Shown here: positions 1 to 12,340 of the stretch, one piece after another
Layout of the letters: the number at the start of each line of letters is the position of its first letter
Numbering within the stretch: the stretch's first letter is position 1
Position numbers and translations under genes: made by a program
Notes under the pieces: generated by a model
Told to the model about the DNA's origin: nothing
What the model saw: the letters and a program-made list of their open reading frames with translations, nothing else
Database searches by the model: none
Assembly (NCBI GenBank): GCA_023055355.1
Contig: JALJCS010000001.1
Span: forward strand, 83,554,881-83,618,880
Length of the DNA stretch: 64,000 nt
Source: Agelaius tricolor
Lineage: Eukaryota > Chordata > Aves > Passeriformes > Icteridae
Reading direction: 5' to 3'

Positions 1-3000
1 GTGAGCTCAGGACAGATTTGAGAATAGGGCTTTTCTTTTGGTACTGGTCAGACTGTGCTCCAGTGAAAACCTTACAAAATGTTAGCATCATTTACTGATC
101 CTCAGCCCTAAATAAGTGAACCTTGCTTGCTTCACTGGCTTTCACCTCTCCATGGAAAGTTGTTCTGTGCTTTGGAACAATTCTGCCATTTCTGTGACAT
201 CTGTCTGTAAAAAACTAGAAATGATGGCAAATTCATTATGGTATCTCTAGCTGCACCCTGTAGAAAACTAATCATGATCTAAAACTAAATCCTGGACCTA
301 ATAAAATACTTTGCCTTCAATGACTTCAGAAGCTATATTTTATTTCTAAAGCTATTCTACCCTTAATGTATGGGGAGGGAGGACAATAGACCATGTAATC
401 TCAGTGCAGGCTGGGAATCTCAGGCATGGTGGGTTTTGACAGTTTTGAATAGCAATCCATCACTTAACAGACAAATAGAGGCTACAGTCTCTTTGCAGCA
501 GCTCTTTTTCAACACCAAGATGACATCCATCCCTCTGCAAAGGAATGTACGATGTCATTCTCAGAGAGCAATAGATTTCAAACACTACTGGGCTTGAGTT
601 GGCTGTTTGCAAGGTGGTTTGAGTGTTTTTGGTTTTCTTTTTCAAGAAACTGGTTCTCCAATGGTGAGGTGATATTTTTGTCACCCAAAGTTTTCAGCAA
701 GTGCATACCAAAGTACTATACCTAAATAGTGAATAACAGCAAACAGATGATCACAAACATGTAGCTACATGTCACAGGGAAAACAAGAACTTATCCTGGC
801 ATATGCAAAACTCCATCTGAAAGCAGAACTGATGCAATGTGTACATCAGAGTGTATCCTCTATTGTTATTTTCTTTCATGAAAGTTTTGACACCATGGGA
901 AAATATTTGTAAAGATTTGTCTAAGGCAAACTGCATTATATATATACATAATACAGTGACTTTGCTGGTGAGTTCTTAAGAGGGTGGGATGCAATGCAAC
1001 AAGTATAATTCAAGTTGGTTGTACACTTTGACTCAGTATAGTTCATCAAAACATTTTGACTCAGTATAGTTCATCAAAATAGTTGAATTTGACTCTGTAT
1101 AGTTCATCAAAATAGTTGAGGACTTGATTGTAAAATATATTGTACATGTAACAATCAATACTGTGCACGCATAAAGAAAGATCAAAACAAATGAAAATCT
1201 AAATGTTAGATTTTCTTAACTATTTCTTTCTTTTACTACACAGTACCTTTCTTCATCATGGTGACCTTGTTAGAAGTCTGACAGATCATTAGTGACCATG
1301 CTTTCCCATGATGTTATGTAAGATACTTTACTCTCAGAGGTCCACAGAGCTTTCTTTTCACTTACATTTACAAATAGAACTGTGGGATTATGCATCTAGG
1401 TATTTCCTTCATTATTTATTATCATGAGCATGTGTTCTTTGAATAAATTTGAGAAGTCATTTGGATTGATGGATATGAAAATTTAATCCATCAGGGACTG
1501 GATTTAGCAAAATTTCAATATTAACAATTAACTAGTAGACTTGCTTGTTAAGAACAATTTCCCTGGAAACAGTATATCATAGTCAAAAAGTAGTATAACA
1601 AGCCAAGAACTCTTTCCTAGTAAACCATTTCCTGCTGTATTTTTTGATATTTATTCTGATAGAGAGGAATATAGTAATTGTTTAATTGTTTCCTGTTGAT
1701 ATGTCCGATTCAGTAGCTCTCAGTCATCAGTCACCCTGTGGCCCTGCAGCAGTAATTTGGCAGTTCCATAGATTTTTAAGCCATCAGGGACCATTAGATC
1801 ATCTTGTCTGATCTTTCTGCATAAAGCAGGTCAGAGAATTTAATCTAGTTATCTCCTTTATTGAATGGAGCATTGGCTATGTAACCAAAGCTCATACTTA
1901 TGTCACAAAGTTTACCTTTTTGTTGTTTTTAAATGGGGAACGTTACCTTTTATTTCATACCTAAGATGTGCAGATCCATTAATGTTTCCAAAGACTCTAA
2001 GATACTGGGATTTAATGTGCTATAAACGTGAACAGTAGAAATATTTCCAGTGATGACCTAACCAGGATTTTTTAATCAATATGATGAATTGGATAGTAGG
2101 ACAAATTAATCTGTAGTGTCTCCAGCAGGAAGGAGCTTTGCCAATTCAATTCAAGATTTTTTTATTATAATATTTGCTGATAATTTGGAGAAGGAAAGAT
2201 ATACAGTGCAAAAATGACATTTTAAAAAATGCAAAATAAAAATGTCAAACAGAAAGTAACTTTAAATATTCAATGTTATTATATTTAATTTATGAAATTT
2301 TGTTTAGATTTTAGATTAAAAATTCACAGAGATTACAATTCCTTTTATCTTCATTAGCCCATATATGTGCTATTAATTATTTGTTAGGCATTTCCATAGG
2401 CATGTGATTATTTTACTGGTGAGAATGTAAACCTAAAATTCTTTTACTCTAAGATCACTGGGACAATATAGTGGTGTTGAGCCACTGTGTGAGCCAGAGC
2501 CTCCCTCTGAAGTTATGCAAGAGTATTGCCCAACCTCTCTAAGATTACAAAGTGCCTCCCAGTTCCACGCCTGCTCCTCTGCCTTTGCATCAGACAAAAG
2601 TAATTTATACACAAATGGATGGAGCCCTCTCTGAACAACTGCAGTGACAGGAGTAGGTAGTCCACATGATTTCTGACTTTAGTGAATGTGGTTTTAGTAT
2701 GGCTTAACCAGGCTTTCTATCAGTTGAGAAATCTACCTAAAAAAAAGCAAACCTTTAGAAAAGTACTTCTGTTCACTGGTTTATATTTGCCTTTTTAGCA
2801 TCATTGTCCTTCAATTTTCCACACTGAGCAGTATTGTTCTTGCTGCTGTGAGTCTTCTCCGGATCTTTCTTGAAGAAGTTCCTATTCAAGCAGCTTTCAT
2901 GAACTTTCTTGATGGTCAGAATTTCAATTAACAACAAATCTCCTTTAGAGGAGGATGTAGTCAAGGCCATTTTGGTTTATTATGTATACTGTCTATTTAT

Positions 3001-3293
3001 ATTTACCTACAGTCTGTGTATATTTAGTCTACTTAAAACACACACACAGATGTATTTGCTGAACAAACAGTAGCTTCTATTCCAAAGTTACATTTGCAGT
3101 GAACAGAGTGAAACTTTAAGGTTGGTATTACTTATATGGAGTGAACTACTACATAAGAGACAATGAAACTGGTTTTAATGGTTTAAAACCCTGCCACATC
3201 CAAAGATTATTTTTTAAAAAATTAAAATAATAAATTAAAGATACTAAGACTTCAGGCTTGCTGTTTTACCTTGGAACAGCTAATATGGCAACA
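1..3293. other. Unique AT-rich non-coding stretch
   Basis: I see no exon, RNA gene or recognisable transposon here apart from a short tandem repeat near 1.05 kb, listed separately. Reading frames on both strands are short and carry no recognisable domain. The stretch is AT-rich with scattered homopolymer runs, as expected for avian intergenic or intronic DNA. Very old repeats that have lost their diagnostic ends could be hidden here. Confidence 0.6.
1027..1118. repeat. Three-copy tandem repeat, 28-33 bp unit
   Basis: The core TTTGACTCAGTATAGTTCAT occurs at 1027 and 1055. A third copy with one change (CTCTGTATAG) begins at 1088. Spacing is 28 bp and then 33 bp, the extra bases being a short AGTTGAA-type insertion between copies two and three. 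All copies are followed by CAAAA. The small copy number and high identity point to a recent local duplication. I see no coding or regulatory meaning in the unit itself. Confidence 0.9.
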
Positions 3294-3868
3294 TGTCATT
3301 GTTTAAGTCCACCTGGCAACTAAGCACTACACAGACACTCACTCAGTCCCACCCTACACCCCCACCACAGTGAAGTGGGGAAGAGAATCAAGGCAAAACT
3401 TCCAGGTTGAGATAAGAACAGTTTAATAATTGAAAAAAGTAAAATATAACAATAATAATAGTAAATAACAACAACAACAATAATAATATAAAAGTAAAAA
3501 CAGTGATGCACAATACAATTGCTCACCATATGCTGGCTGACGCCAGACCAATGTCTCTGACACCCAATCAGCCCCCCTTCCAGGTAATTTCCCCAGTTTT
3601 TATACTGAGCATGCTGTTCTATGTTGTGGAATACCCCTTTGGGCAGCTCAGCTCACCTGTCCAAGCTATGCTCCCTCCCAGGATTTTTGTGCTCTTCCTC
3701 ACTGTCTGAGCATGAGGCACAAAAATGTCCTTGACGTAGGATAGACACTTCTTAGCAACAACCAAAACATCAGTGTGTTATCAACATTATTCTCATACTG
3801 AATCCAAATCACAGCACTGTACCAGAAACAGAAAAGAAATTAACTCTGTCTCAGGCAAAGACAGGACA
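3294..3868 (-). mobile_element. Solo LTR of an endogenous retrovirus, family A, near full length
   Basis: The stretch runs from TGTCATTGTTTAAGTCC at 3294 to AGGACA at 3868, so it has retroviral-type TG...CA ends with the short inverted pair TGTC/GACA. Read on the minus strand it has a TATAAAA box (3597-3603) and, further downstream, an ATTAAA polyadenylation signal (3422-3427) followed by the family's TTCTTATCTCAACC-like segment. This gives U3, R and U5 in the expected order. An AAT/AAC-rich simple repeat (about 3430-3490) lies inside it. No viral genes flank it, so it is a solo LTR left by recombination. I see no convincing target-site duplication (CAACA before, TGATA after). The family matches an LTR I recall as abundant in passerines, probably ERVL-like, but I do not assert a database name. 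Related copies are at 35109 and 60141. The open frames inside it are not genes. Confidence 0.85.
3430..3495. repeat. AAT/AAC-rich microsatellite inside the family A LTR
   Basis: Runs of AATAATAAT and AACAACAAC form an imperfect trinucleotide tract. The same position in the copy at 35109 is an expanded ATG/ATA tract, and in the copy at 60141 it is T-rich, so this site inside the LTR is intrinsically unstable. Confidence 0.85.
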
Positions 3869-4329
3869 TGATAAAAACAAATACTCTAAAATTTTAAAAA
3901 TTAAAAGGAAGTTGGTTCAATCCGTTGGAAATTTACAGATTCTGTAATTTAAATTTTTGGAAAGCAGTAAAATAAGTGGCACTTTTTCATGGTCCTGTAG
4001 TAGCTGCTTATCTGAGCAATTTGACTCTGATATCCACTGCAAGCAGCAATAAGTAGATTATGGTCCTCCAGTTACTGCTCCATTTCTTCCTTGGTATTGA
4101 AAACCTTTCTTCATCATTCACCACAAAGGTGTGGAAGAGGAGGAGGAGGTGACCAGTAGGGTTATGGGGGCCCAGAAACACACTCCTGTGGGAAGGGAAT
4201 CCCATGAAGGAGACTGTCAGAACAGGTAAGGAATCTCAGCATGTGAGCCAGAGAGCATTAAGCAAATGTTGGAGATTCCCTCTTTTACACACAAAAAATT
4301 ATGAAGCTGAGGGGAAAGAGTCATTCTAG

Positions 4330-4728
4330 TTTACTTACAATAGAATAATAATACCTTTTTTCTTTTTTTTTTTTCTAATTACTGTTTTGGAAAGGAATGT
4401 GGATAGGACCATCACTACCATGCCTTCAAAAATGCAACTGGATTTAGCATATGTGACAAGTAATCTGAAAGGTGCTGTTATTCTTGGTTTAGGATTTGTA
4501 ATTGCACTCATATACATAAAAACCATTTGTGCCTTTTTAAAAAAAATTACGTTAAAAGATTTCAGTGAAAAACAGCATAGATACCCACTTAGAAATAGCA
4601 GAATGGAAAGAAAAGAAATTATTAGTTTAGGATCCTTGCAAATCTTGAAGTTTCCTGGCATGCAAAACTCCTACATTTTTCTTGCCAAGAACAAGAAAAT
4701 ACATATTTCATCACAATGGCCTTAACTT
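4330..4728 (+). other. Anonymous ORF, possible membrane segment, preceded by acceptor-like tract
   Basis: The frame is open from 4330 to the TAA after codon 4725. The first ATG is near 4420. The predicted peptide has a hydrophobic stretch of about 20 residues (AVILGLGFVIALIYI and around it), then a basic, polar tail with KQHRYPLRNSR. Upstream lie a pyrimidine run (4354-4374), a CTAAT branch-like motif and a first AG at 4393-4394, which together could act as a splice acceptor. I do not recognise the protein. Codons are AT-rich like the surroundings, no polyadenylation signal is evident after the stop, and frames of this length are expected several times by chance in this window. It could be a lone exon, a decayed fragment or noise. 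Confidence 0.12.
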
Positions 4729-6546
4729 TGACCAGTGCATTGTGGCTTTTATGTATTATTTGTATTATATTGATTTAGAGTAGAATTCATCTTCACTACA
4801 TTTAGTCATTTAAAGTTAAGGGTTTCATCTAAGCTATTTGTCCAGGTTCCCCTTATAGTAAATGGAGAAAGATAAGTTCCTCCAAATGGCAATTCATCCC
4901 ATTTTAAGATAGGTGTCTGAGATAGACTGGATGAATTGCTCTCCACTGCAGTCTCTCTCCATTGCTCTAGAGAAGTGCAAGTGACTTGCCTAGGCTAAGC
5001 ACCCAACTTTCAGATGGCTAAAAATTAGTCAAAATCAATCCATCCCACATATCTTCTTTCAAGGGATGTACTTAACTAAGAAATATCTCATAGTCAATTT
5101 GCCATGTGTTATGTTGCTAAAATCTGATAACTGATATTTCTTTGGAATCATATCCCTTAATGAGCAGCCATAATATCAAATAATAGTAAAATTACATATG
5201 AGCAAGTGGTTGACCAATACATGACATTAATGTGCACATAAATCATTCTCACGTTCTCCCTCAAAGAAGGGCATTCATTTAGACTTCTACTAGAAAACAA
5301 AGCTAGGGGTTTTTTTGAAGCACCAGTTACGATTTTATTTTTAAATATTTCAGAGCTGCAAGAACGAAGCACTCCTGAAAAATCAGGCTGATAATTTTAT
5401 TTTGGGGCCAAAGTAGGGGAGAAATTGAAGTATTTTTTTCTATTTGACAGGAATTGTATGTTCAGATTTTATTATGTGTAAGTATGAGATGTGTAGTACC
5501 CACAGCTATTAATTTCTTTGAGTGTCTGGGTTTGGAAATGATGCAATAGATATCAACACTATTGTCTCTTAGCAACCTCAATTAGTGTTTGAAACAAAGG
5601 GGGGTTTGCAAGCTTTGACTTTTTCCCATGTGTTCACAAAATCTTGTTTGTGTGTGAGCACATTAGTGAATGAATGCACTACTAACAGTTCTTAAAATGG
5701 GGGAGCCAGGCCATCAGCTTCATGAAGTATGAGAACAGGCATTGCAGGGCAAGCAAGAATGGCCCTTGTGGAGCCCTGCCTCTTTCCCTGTGCACCTGAC
5801 AAGATATGCACATCCCCTAGGTGGCTGAATTTGCCATGCATGCCTGCACATCACAGCATGCTTTCCTTCCAAATGCTGGTAGGAAGGGCTAAAAAGTCAC
5901 TGCAAATTAAGTGTCACACCTGGCAGCAGTGTAGGCAGCAAGTTGTTACCAGACCTCCTATTTCCTTCCTGTCAACAAATTGCCCTCTGACCTGGAAGGA
6001 TATGTCTAGAGTGAGAAATTATTTGCCCTAGATCCAAACTGGTTCTATGTCCTGTTCAATTAAAAGCAGGCTTGAAAGGATTTAAATGCTTTTAGCTCAT
6101 TGGATGCACCAGTTTCATTAGCCAACTGCTCCAGAAATAGCAATATTTTCAATGCCTAGTCCTATGGATGTGTGTCTTATGGAAGTACAAGGTTCCTACT
6201 GATAGATAGGAAGATTTCACCAATAAAAAATTTATTTTGGTTTCTTATTTTCTCTCACTAATTATAGCTATATCCTCTGACCATATTTTATGAAATATCT
6301 CTTCCATCTCTAAAGTTTGGCACTTGCATATTCAAAAATAAATCACATTCTTGCTTCACAAGAGCTCGGTATGAATAAATTTGCATTCAGAATAAGTTGG
6401 TGGGGACAGAAGAGTGAGTCTGGCATTGTAATGACAGAGCTGTATGACTTATATTCATTTTGTGACACTTCATGTTGCTAGAATCACATCAAGCCCTGAC
6501 ACCCCTCAGTTTGCAGCAACCATGAAAGACTATGTAGACTCCCTCT

Positions 6547-6585
6547 AATGCCTTGCCATGCCTTGCCATGCCTTGGCTTGCCATT
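6547..6585. repeat. CCTTGCCATG tandem repeat
   Basis: The 10-bp unit CCTTGCCATG is repeated twice perfectly (6551-6570), followed by a degenerate third copy with GGCTTGCC. It is a short minisatellite with no clear function. Confidence 0.85.
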
Positions 6586-7947
6586 TCCTTCCCATTCCTT
6601 CTGCTGTACTAACACTTTTAAAGAAAAATCTAGAGGGAACATGTGTTTGTCTCACTATGGGTGATCTTGGACATTCAGCATCTTTTACAAGCCTTGCATG
6701 TCTGCTGCAGCATCCCTGGCAGAGCAGACAAGCAGAAGCTGCATCCAAGGTATATATCCAGAAAGCTCCCTGCTTCATTTATGTTGCCTGTTGCCATTTA
6801 CATCATTTAATTCAAAAGGCAGAAGCACTTTTTATCCAATAACAACAGACTTAGGATTTTTTATTTCCCTAGAATCATGAGACAAAACTCCCTTCAAGAG
6901 CAAAAACCTAAAGCTGACCATTACTTGGTCTGAAACTACAGTAAAGACTGCAATTCTAATAAATGAGGATCCACAAATCCTTGGATTGATTGCATATTCA
7001 AATTTTGATATTCACAGTTTAATTCCTACAGGGAACTTGTAGGAAATAGGAACTTTTTAAAATCCCTAAAAATAAATTAGTCCTTCAACTAGCCTAGATT
7101 TATCATTAGTGTACTGAAAAGAGCAAAATAATGATAAACTAATAGAGAAATATGTTTCTGTGTTATTTTTTAATACTTTTTTTTCTTTGAATGGATACAG
7201 CAAATATACAGCTATAACATTCCAGCAGAAATACATGATGGCTGTAGGTATAGACAGAGAGGTAGATGATCGCACGCTGATTGTCAGAAAGACCAAGCAC
7301 AAGAATTTCTGTGGAGAAGAGTGGAAAGATTTGCCAGGAGTGCTTCAGCCATGACAAAAGGAAACTTTTAAGATCCAGCTCTGTTATAAATGTCTTAGAA
7401 ATTCAGCTTTTTTTTTAGTGTGACCCACTTGTGTTTATCTGGTGTGCTGCAAACTCTTCTCCATGTTTTACCTTCTCAAGGCATGACTTTAGTCATGGCT
7501 TGGTTGGCTAGAGGTGTTCCACAGGGACTGACGTGCTGCTGGTGGGACTGCAAGGCTGGGCATGACACTGGCAGCGCAAGGGACACATGGACAGTGTAAT
7601 TCCCCTCAGGCTGTGCAGACCCCAGCTGTGCTGAGGATAAGGGCTCTCAAAGCCCAGCAGACAGACAGACAGACACATGTGGTCACTCGCCCACAGATTC
7701 AGTCCCTACACATCAGCAGGAAACAGAGGGCCTCAGTAACCTGTCTGGTGAGGGAGAAGGAGGTGAGAAGCCTCAAGCCTTGTGTGATCCCTGCTGCCAT
7801 TTGTACACTGGCTGCTGTGACACAGGACTGGTGTAGCATCCCATGAACTCTCCTGCTGTGGTCAATCCCCAAGCCCTCAGCCCTGGAAACATTAACTACT
7901 TACCATAGAGTCATCCCTCCCAAAGGGAAAAACAGTCTCCCAGATGG

Positions 7948-8244
7948 ACTTGGTGTCGCAGTTTCCTCCTTCCCCTGTCACTGGTTTGGCAACCCTGGTG
8001 GCCACCCCCCTTCCCCTGTAGGCCAGTCAGTCACCTCTGCCCAGCCCTTAGCTCTGCCCCCCACCCCTTCCCCTTTATAAACTGCCTGCTGGAAGTGGTT
8101 TTCCTCCCTTTCTCCAGATTTGTCCTTTGGTGACAGTGGAATAAAACCTTGCAAAAGAGCCTTTCTTGCCTCTATTGCTGAGCCAGTTGTGGTGAGTGTT
8201 GAGTGGAGGCTTGACTGCCTTGCTTGAATGTTAACTCAACTTGC
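7948..8244 (+). repeat. Imperfect 6-bp target-site duplication bracketing the second-type LTR
   Basis: ACTTGG (7948-7953) precedes and ACTTGC (8239-8244) follows the LTR at 7954-8238. They match at five of six positions. A 6-bp duplication is typical of alpha/betaretrovirus-like (ERVK-type) integrases. The match could be chance, but it falls exactly at TG...CA boundaries. Confidence 0.5.
7954..8238 (+). mobile_element. Short solo LTR, family B (ERVK-like), about 285 bp
   Basis: The element starts TGTCGCAGTTTCC and ends GTTAACTCA. It holds a pyrimidine-rich U3, a TATA box (TTTATAA, 8074-8080), and an AATAAA signal (8140-8145) about 60 bases downstream. After this comes a GAGCC-rich segment that would contain the polyadenylation site, then about 80 bases of U5-like sequence. 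The order and spacing are those of a small retroviral LTR, and an imperfect 6-bp repeat flanks it. No primer-binding site or viral gene follows, so it would be a solo LTR. The exact ends rest on the TG...CA and duplication argument alone. It could still be a promoter-like unique sequence with a chance duplication. It does not resemble the family A LTRs. Confidence 0.5.
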
Positions 8245-11200
8245 TTTTTGACAGGAGAGGCTTGCTGGGGACAAGAAATAGCAGCACCTACCACTTTAAC
8301 ACCTGCAGTTTTTGACTGGGAACAGGGTGGCATCTGCCAGTGCTGGCTCTGCCCACTCCAGCAGCCCCTGTCTGACACCTGTGTGTGTCCACTCTGTGTC
8401 TCTGACAGCTCTGGCTATTTGCCAGCATTTCCAGGAACTTTGAGCCTGGAAATCTGGGATGGTACCACCTGAAACAAGAAGGTGGTAGAGCTTGCAGTTC
8501 CCATGCTGAACAAAAACACTGGATCAAGGTTGGAGAGAACAGACCCAGAACCTTGTGGCAGGGCACACATATCGATTTCCAGGATATCGACCTGGAAACC
8601 TCTGCCTACGGAATATGATATCCAGTCCTGAGGGTTGATAACAAGCAGGGAGAAGAAGGACAAGGGAGCATTAAAAGGAAGGAATTTTAATCAGTAGGCC
8701 CTTAAACAATATGCATAGGCCTTTTAAGACCTTGTAACTCTCCAAAATCAGCAGTAGCTGGGTAAGAACTTTCCCATTGGAGTCCAAAGATTTAAGTGCT
8801 GTGAAATTTTAAGTAGTCTGTAGTTATTTTGGTGGTTTCCTTTATTGTTTCTTTCCTTTGGTAAATATGAATAACTTTTTAGAAAGCTGAAGAAAATAAT
8901 TCAGCATTTGAAGGCAGATGCCTGTGATGACCTAACAGACTTTTTTTTTCCCTTTTTGTTTTCATCACTAAATACTTCTGTGGTTCTGTCAATGTTTCAA
9001 ATAAGATTTCCAAGCACCAGTGAAATAGTTTCATGTTAGGGGGTTATTTTTATAATTCAGTGCATCCAAACTTCATGAAAAATATGCAAATAGCCTTCAT
9101 TATAACCATATCTTGTAGCAACATGCAGCATACGTAGTGCCAAAAATGAATGCATTCATGGCATCTTTTGGGTCCTAAGATCCAATTATGTCTTTTGTTG
9201 TTGCTTTTTGGCTTTCTGTGTCAGCTGCATGCTCTGCAAAGTTACTGATTACTGACCTGTTGGCAACTTTACAAATCAGCTTTGAAATGCAAGCTGTCAG
9301 TAGCTCTTGAGTACCCCAGTCCCAGGTTACCAAGGCCATGAAATGCTGCATTGAATTTTTAATCAGTTTTCCCTCTGCTTCTGCTTAGCTTTTTCCAGGT
9401 TAAGGTCAATTTTGAAACCAGCTGAATTCTTTAATAATCACTGTCTTTGCAGTCCTCACTGGGTTCAAAAGGAAGAACAATTTTTTCACTGCATTAATAT
9501 TAATTTTTTTACTGTGGGGGCTTATTACAGGGGCATATTTTCTGTTTAAGTATTCATTGTTAGATCACAAAGTGCACTGCAGTCTAGCCAAAGTATTGCC
9601 TCATGAAGATAGGAGTGAACTGCCACTAACCTGAATTTTCACTGGTCCCACTTTTAAAAGGAAGCAAGGCTGCTATTGTAACCCATTTTTCCCTGCAGCC
9701 ATGCTACTCAGAGCAGAAAGCTTGCCACCTCAGACACATGTCCTTTGGCTCACCTTTCTAAATGTGACAACTGCAATTTGTTTAGTAATTCTACCACCAA
9801 GCTTTGATCTCTGTTTTAAAAAGTTGCAGCTCTTTGTCCAAGTAGGCAAGACCAGAAGTTGTCTTAATTAGAGTGCTAGAAATTAGGAGCGAAACATGAA
9901 ACAAAACAGTCTGTATTCTCTCTTCAGTTTATCCACAGAAGAATATATAATTTAAGAATTTGATTTAATGAGTAGGTGTTTATTTGATTGCAGTAGTGAC
10001 TAATCCATTAATACTTTCTTTTCAAAGATCCTAGTGATGCTAGGAGATTACCTTGCAGCAATGTTTATTTGAAAGTTCCTGTGCTATGATGACATACCTG
10101 ATCAGATAGCTAGCACTCTTTTTTCACCATGCAAGCTTCTTGCATGCTTTTACAGAATCTCATAACAATGGGATTTTTTCACCCTGGAGTGAAAAGACAC
10201 TTAGAGTTACCCTTTACTACCAAGGAAAGCAGGTCAATAAGAGGTACCACAAAATGTGGTAGCATTTCTGATTCAATAATCAATAGCATATGATAAAAAG
10301 ATGTTGGTATTTAGTCAGTTCTTGAGCCTATCCGTTCTCTTTGAGGTTACATTTAAAATGACTGGGATTTCTGGGCAGTGATAGCAGTGCAACTCTAAGT
10401 GTATTCCTGCAGTTGTTTTAAAAGCTGTTTGCCCCCATACTTTGAGGAATCTTGAAGCAGTTGTTGACAATAATTGCTCAGAGTCCACTGAAGTTGGTTT
10501 TACTTATGTCTGTGAGCAATGCCTTATACTGAATAAGTAGAGGTGCCTTATAATAAGATTTGAGGAAGGTGGTACACTCAAAAAAAAAAAAAAAAAAAGA
10601 AAAGGAAAATCACAAAAATGGAGGTAGCTGGGGAAAGAACTTACTGATTATGCACATTTCATATTGAAAAGTAGCTGATGATTAATGAATAACCTTCAAA
10701 TACAGCACCTGAAGAATCAACCACAAAGTTAAGCAAACAGTTCTGTTGTTTCCAGGTGGTTTTCTGTAAGGTAAGTTCTGGCGTCTCTTTAAGCTGTAGT
10801 CAAAATTCTCCTGTGTCTGGGGTTTAATGATCAGTCCTTCCCCACAACATTTCTCATACAAGTTGACATATTTCTGCTTCCTTTTTATGGATGATGGGCA
10901 AGAAAGTAATTTGGTCAGTCTCTTCTAACTGATGGAAAATTATTAGTCATGAGGGAGCTTAATAATAATTGAGTACCTTCTTCTTCTGTCCTTTTCAGTG
11001 GAGATTTGTCAATAGTTAACATGTTTTGTGGTAGTAGGATGACCAGTGCATGGAAAGACACACTTGCTCTACTGTTATCAAAAGGTTATTCCCTTATGAA
11101 GGCAACAGCAAAGATACTTTCTCAGTGGCATTTACTTACAACATCTTTAAGGAATGTTCTAATTACCTGAAAATGATGTCTTGTTAGCAATAAAAGAAAA

Positions 11201-12340
11201 AGAAAAAAAAAAAGAAGCAAATGAGATGTTTCCTTGAAAAATTTAAGAAAATTCATATGTTCTATCAAGTTCTTGTATTGTTGTGCTGTGGGAGATCTCT
11301 TGCCTTCTGGGAAGTTCTTACTGCTGGGCCTGGAGCTGCTCCTGTTCTAGTTATAATACTGGGTTTTAACCATCTCTGCAGAGAAGATGAAGAACTGAGC
11401 AGGTCCCAAACTGTTCAGAGTTTTATGGATGCAGGGGTCTATGCTGTTAAACCTGTCTTAATTTGAAACATTGGAGGTGATAGATTCTTTATAGATTTCC
11501 TATGAGCAGGTTGCTATGAATATGTAGTTACTGGTCTCACAGACAAGTTGGGATTTCACTTAACCACACAGGAGAAAAGCTTTCAATGAGAGCTCAGTAT
11601 TCTGGTGCTATTTGTAGTTATTTTATTGAGCCAATTTTAGTAAGTACAGTCCGGCACACTTTATTGACATAGTTGAGAACAAGAATGATCTCTTCTCCCT
11701 GTGGCTTGGAAAACAGGACAACATTGGAGATAGCAATTATTCAAAGATCTTTGAAAGGAAAGAGGAGATAATAACACCGAAAATAACAATGATAAAGGAC
11801 AAAGACTGGATAAACTGAAACTGAACAAGAAGTGTAGTAAATAGGCAATTTGAGGCAACTTCATTTTGAGAAATAACTCCTGAATCAATGATAGCTGCTG
11901 ATCACAACAACAGTTATTTGGATAGGTAGCACCCATAACGTGATAATTGATGAGCAAGCCACTTCTTCCTTCTGTCATTTTTCTGCGAGATTTTTCAGAT
12001 TTTAACTTTGTGGTTTTGATCATCACTTCAGGTTGATCATAGGAGAAATGATAATGGTTTTCATTGATAAGTGACCTGTAAAGCTGACTGATACCCTTGG
12101 GACTTAAAGTTCAGTACAGTTCACATCACTACCCACACGGTGCATAACTGCATAAAGAAAGTGTAAGGGAGAGTAATTATCTTTTCCAAACATGAACTCA
12201 GAATCTCTGAGTTCAGAATACAAAAACGAAAAACCGTGAAGAAAGCTTTTCCAAGTGTTGCTCTGACATGCTTTACCTGGCAACTGTCAGGGTTTTGAGA
12301 AAGTCACAGAAGCTAAAGTGTGACAGTAGTGTACTGTGAG
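8245..12340. other. Unique non-coding stretch
   Basis: No gene or transposon is recognised. The GC-richer section that began near 7.5 kb fades by about 8.6 kb. It includes a small hairpin at about 8576-8598 (TTTCCAGG...CCTGGAAA, 8-bp arms). A 19-base A run lies at 10580-10598. Reading frames such as the minus-strand one at 11661-12026 (121 codons) have hydrophobic, low-complexity content and no recognisable domain. Confidence 0.55.
10580..10598. repeat. Poly(A) run of 19
   Basis: This is a pure A homopolymer followed by a GAAAAGG-type degenerate end. No retroposon body or target-site duplication is visible upstream, so I treat it as a simple repeat and not as the tail of an insertion. Confidence 0.9.

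Larger units (their letters stand above)
3869..7947. other. Unique non-coding stretch with one anonymous ORF
   Basis: No known gene, RNA or transposon is recognised. The stretch holds a poly-pyrimidine tract with a following open frame near 4.4 kb, a CCTTGCCATG tandem repeat at 6547-6585, and a GC-richer section from about 7.5 to 7.9 kb with a short CAGA run near 7660. The GC-richer section has open frames on overlapping strands, which reflects base composition more than coding. Confidence 0.55.

Noticed and set aside
3503..3709. Plus-strand open frame inside the first LTR
   Set aside because: It lies wholly in the non-coding LTR, antisense to it, and includes promoter-region sequence. The matching frame in the 35109 copy reads through its microsatellite.
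3910..3925. GGTTCAATCC resembles a tRNA or SINE B box
   Set aside because: No A box at the right distance, no cloverleaf and no SINE body around it. The same applies to a similar motif near 47755.
7160..7357. Frame behind a good-looking acceptor (pyrimidine tract then GGATACAG)
   Set aside because: Only 50 or so codons follow, an equally long frame exists on the other strand, and no homology is recognised. Acceptor-like tracts are common in T-rich DNA.
10580..10598. Poly(A) run as a possible processed-pseudogene tail
   Set aside because: No gene-like body upstream, no polyadenylation signal at the right spacing and no target-site duplication.
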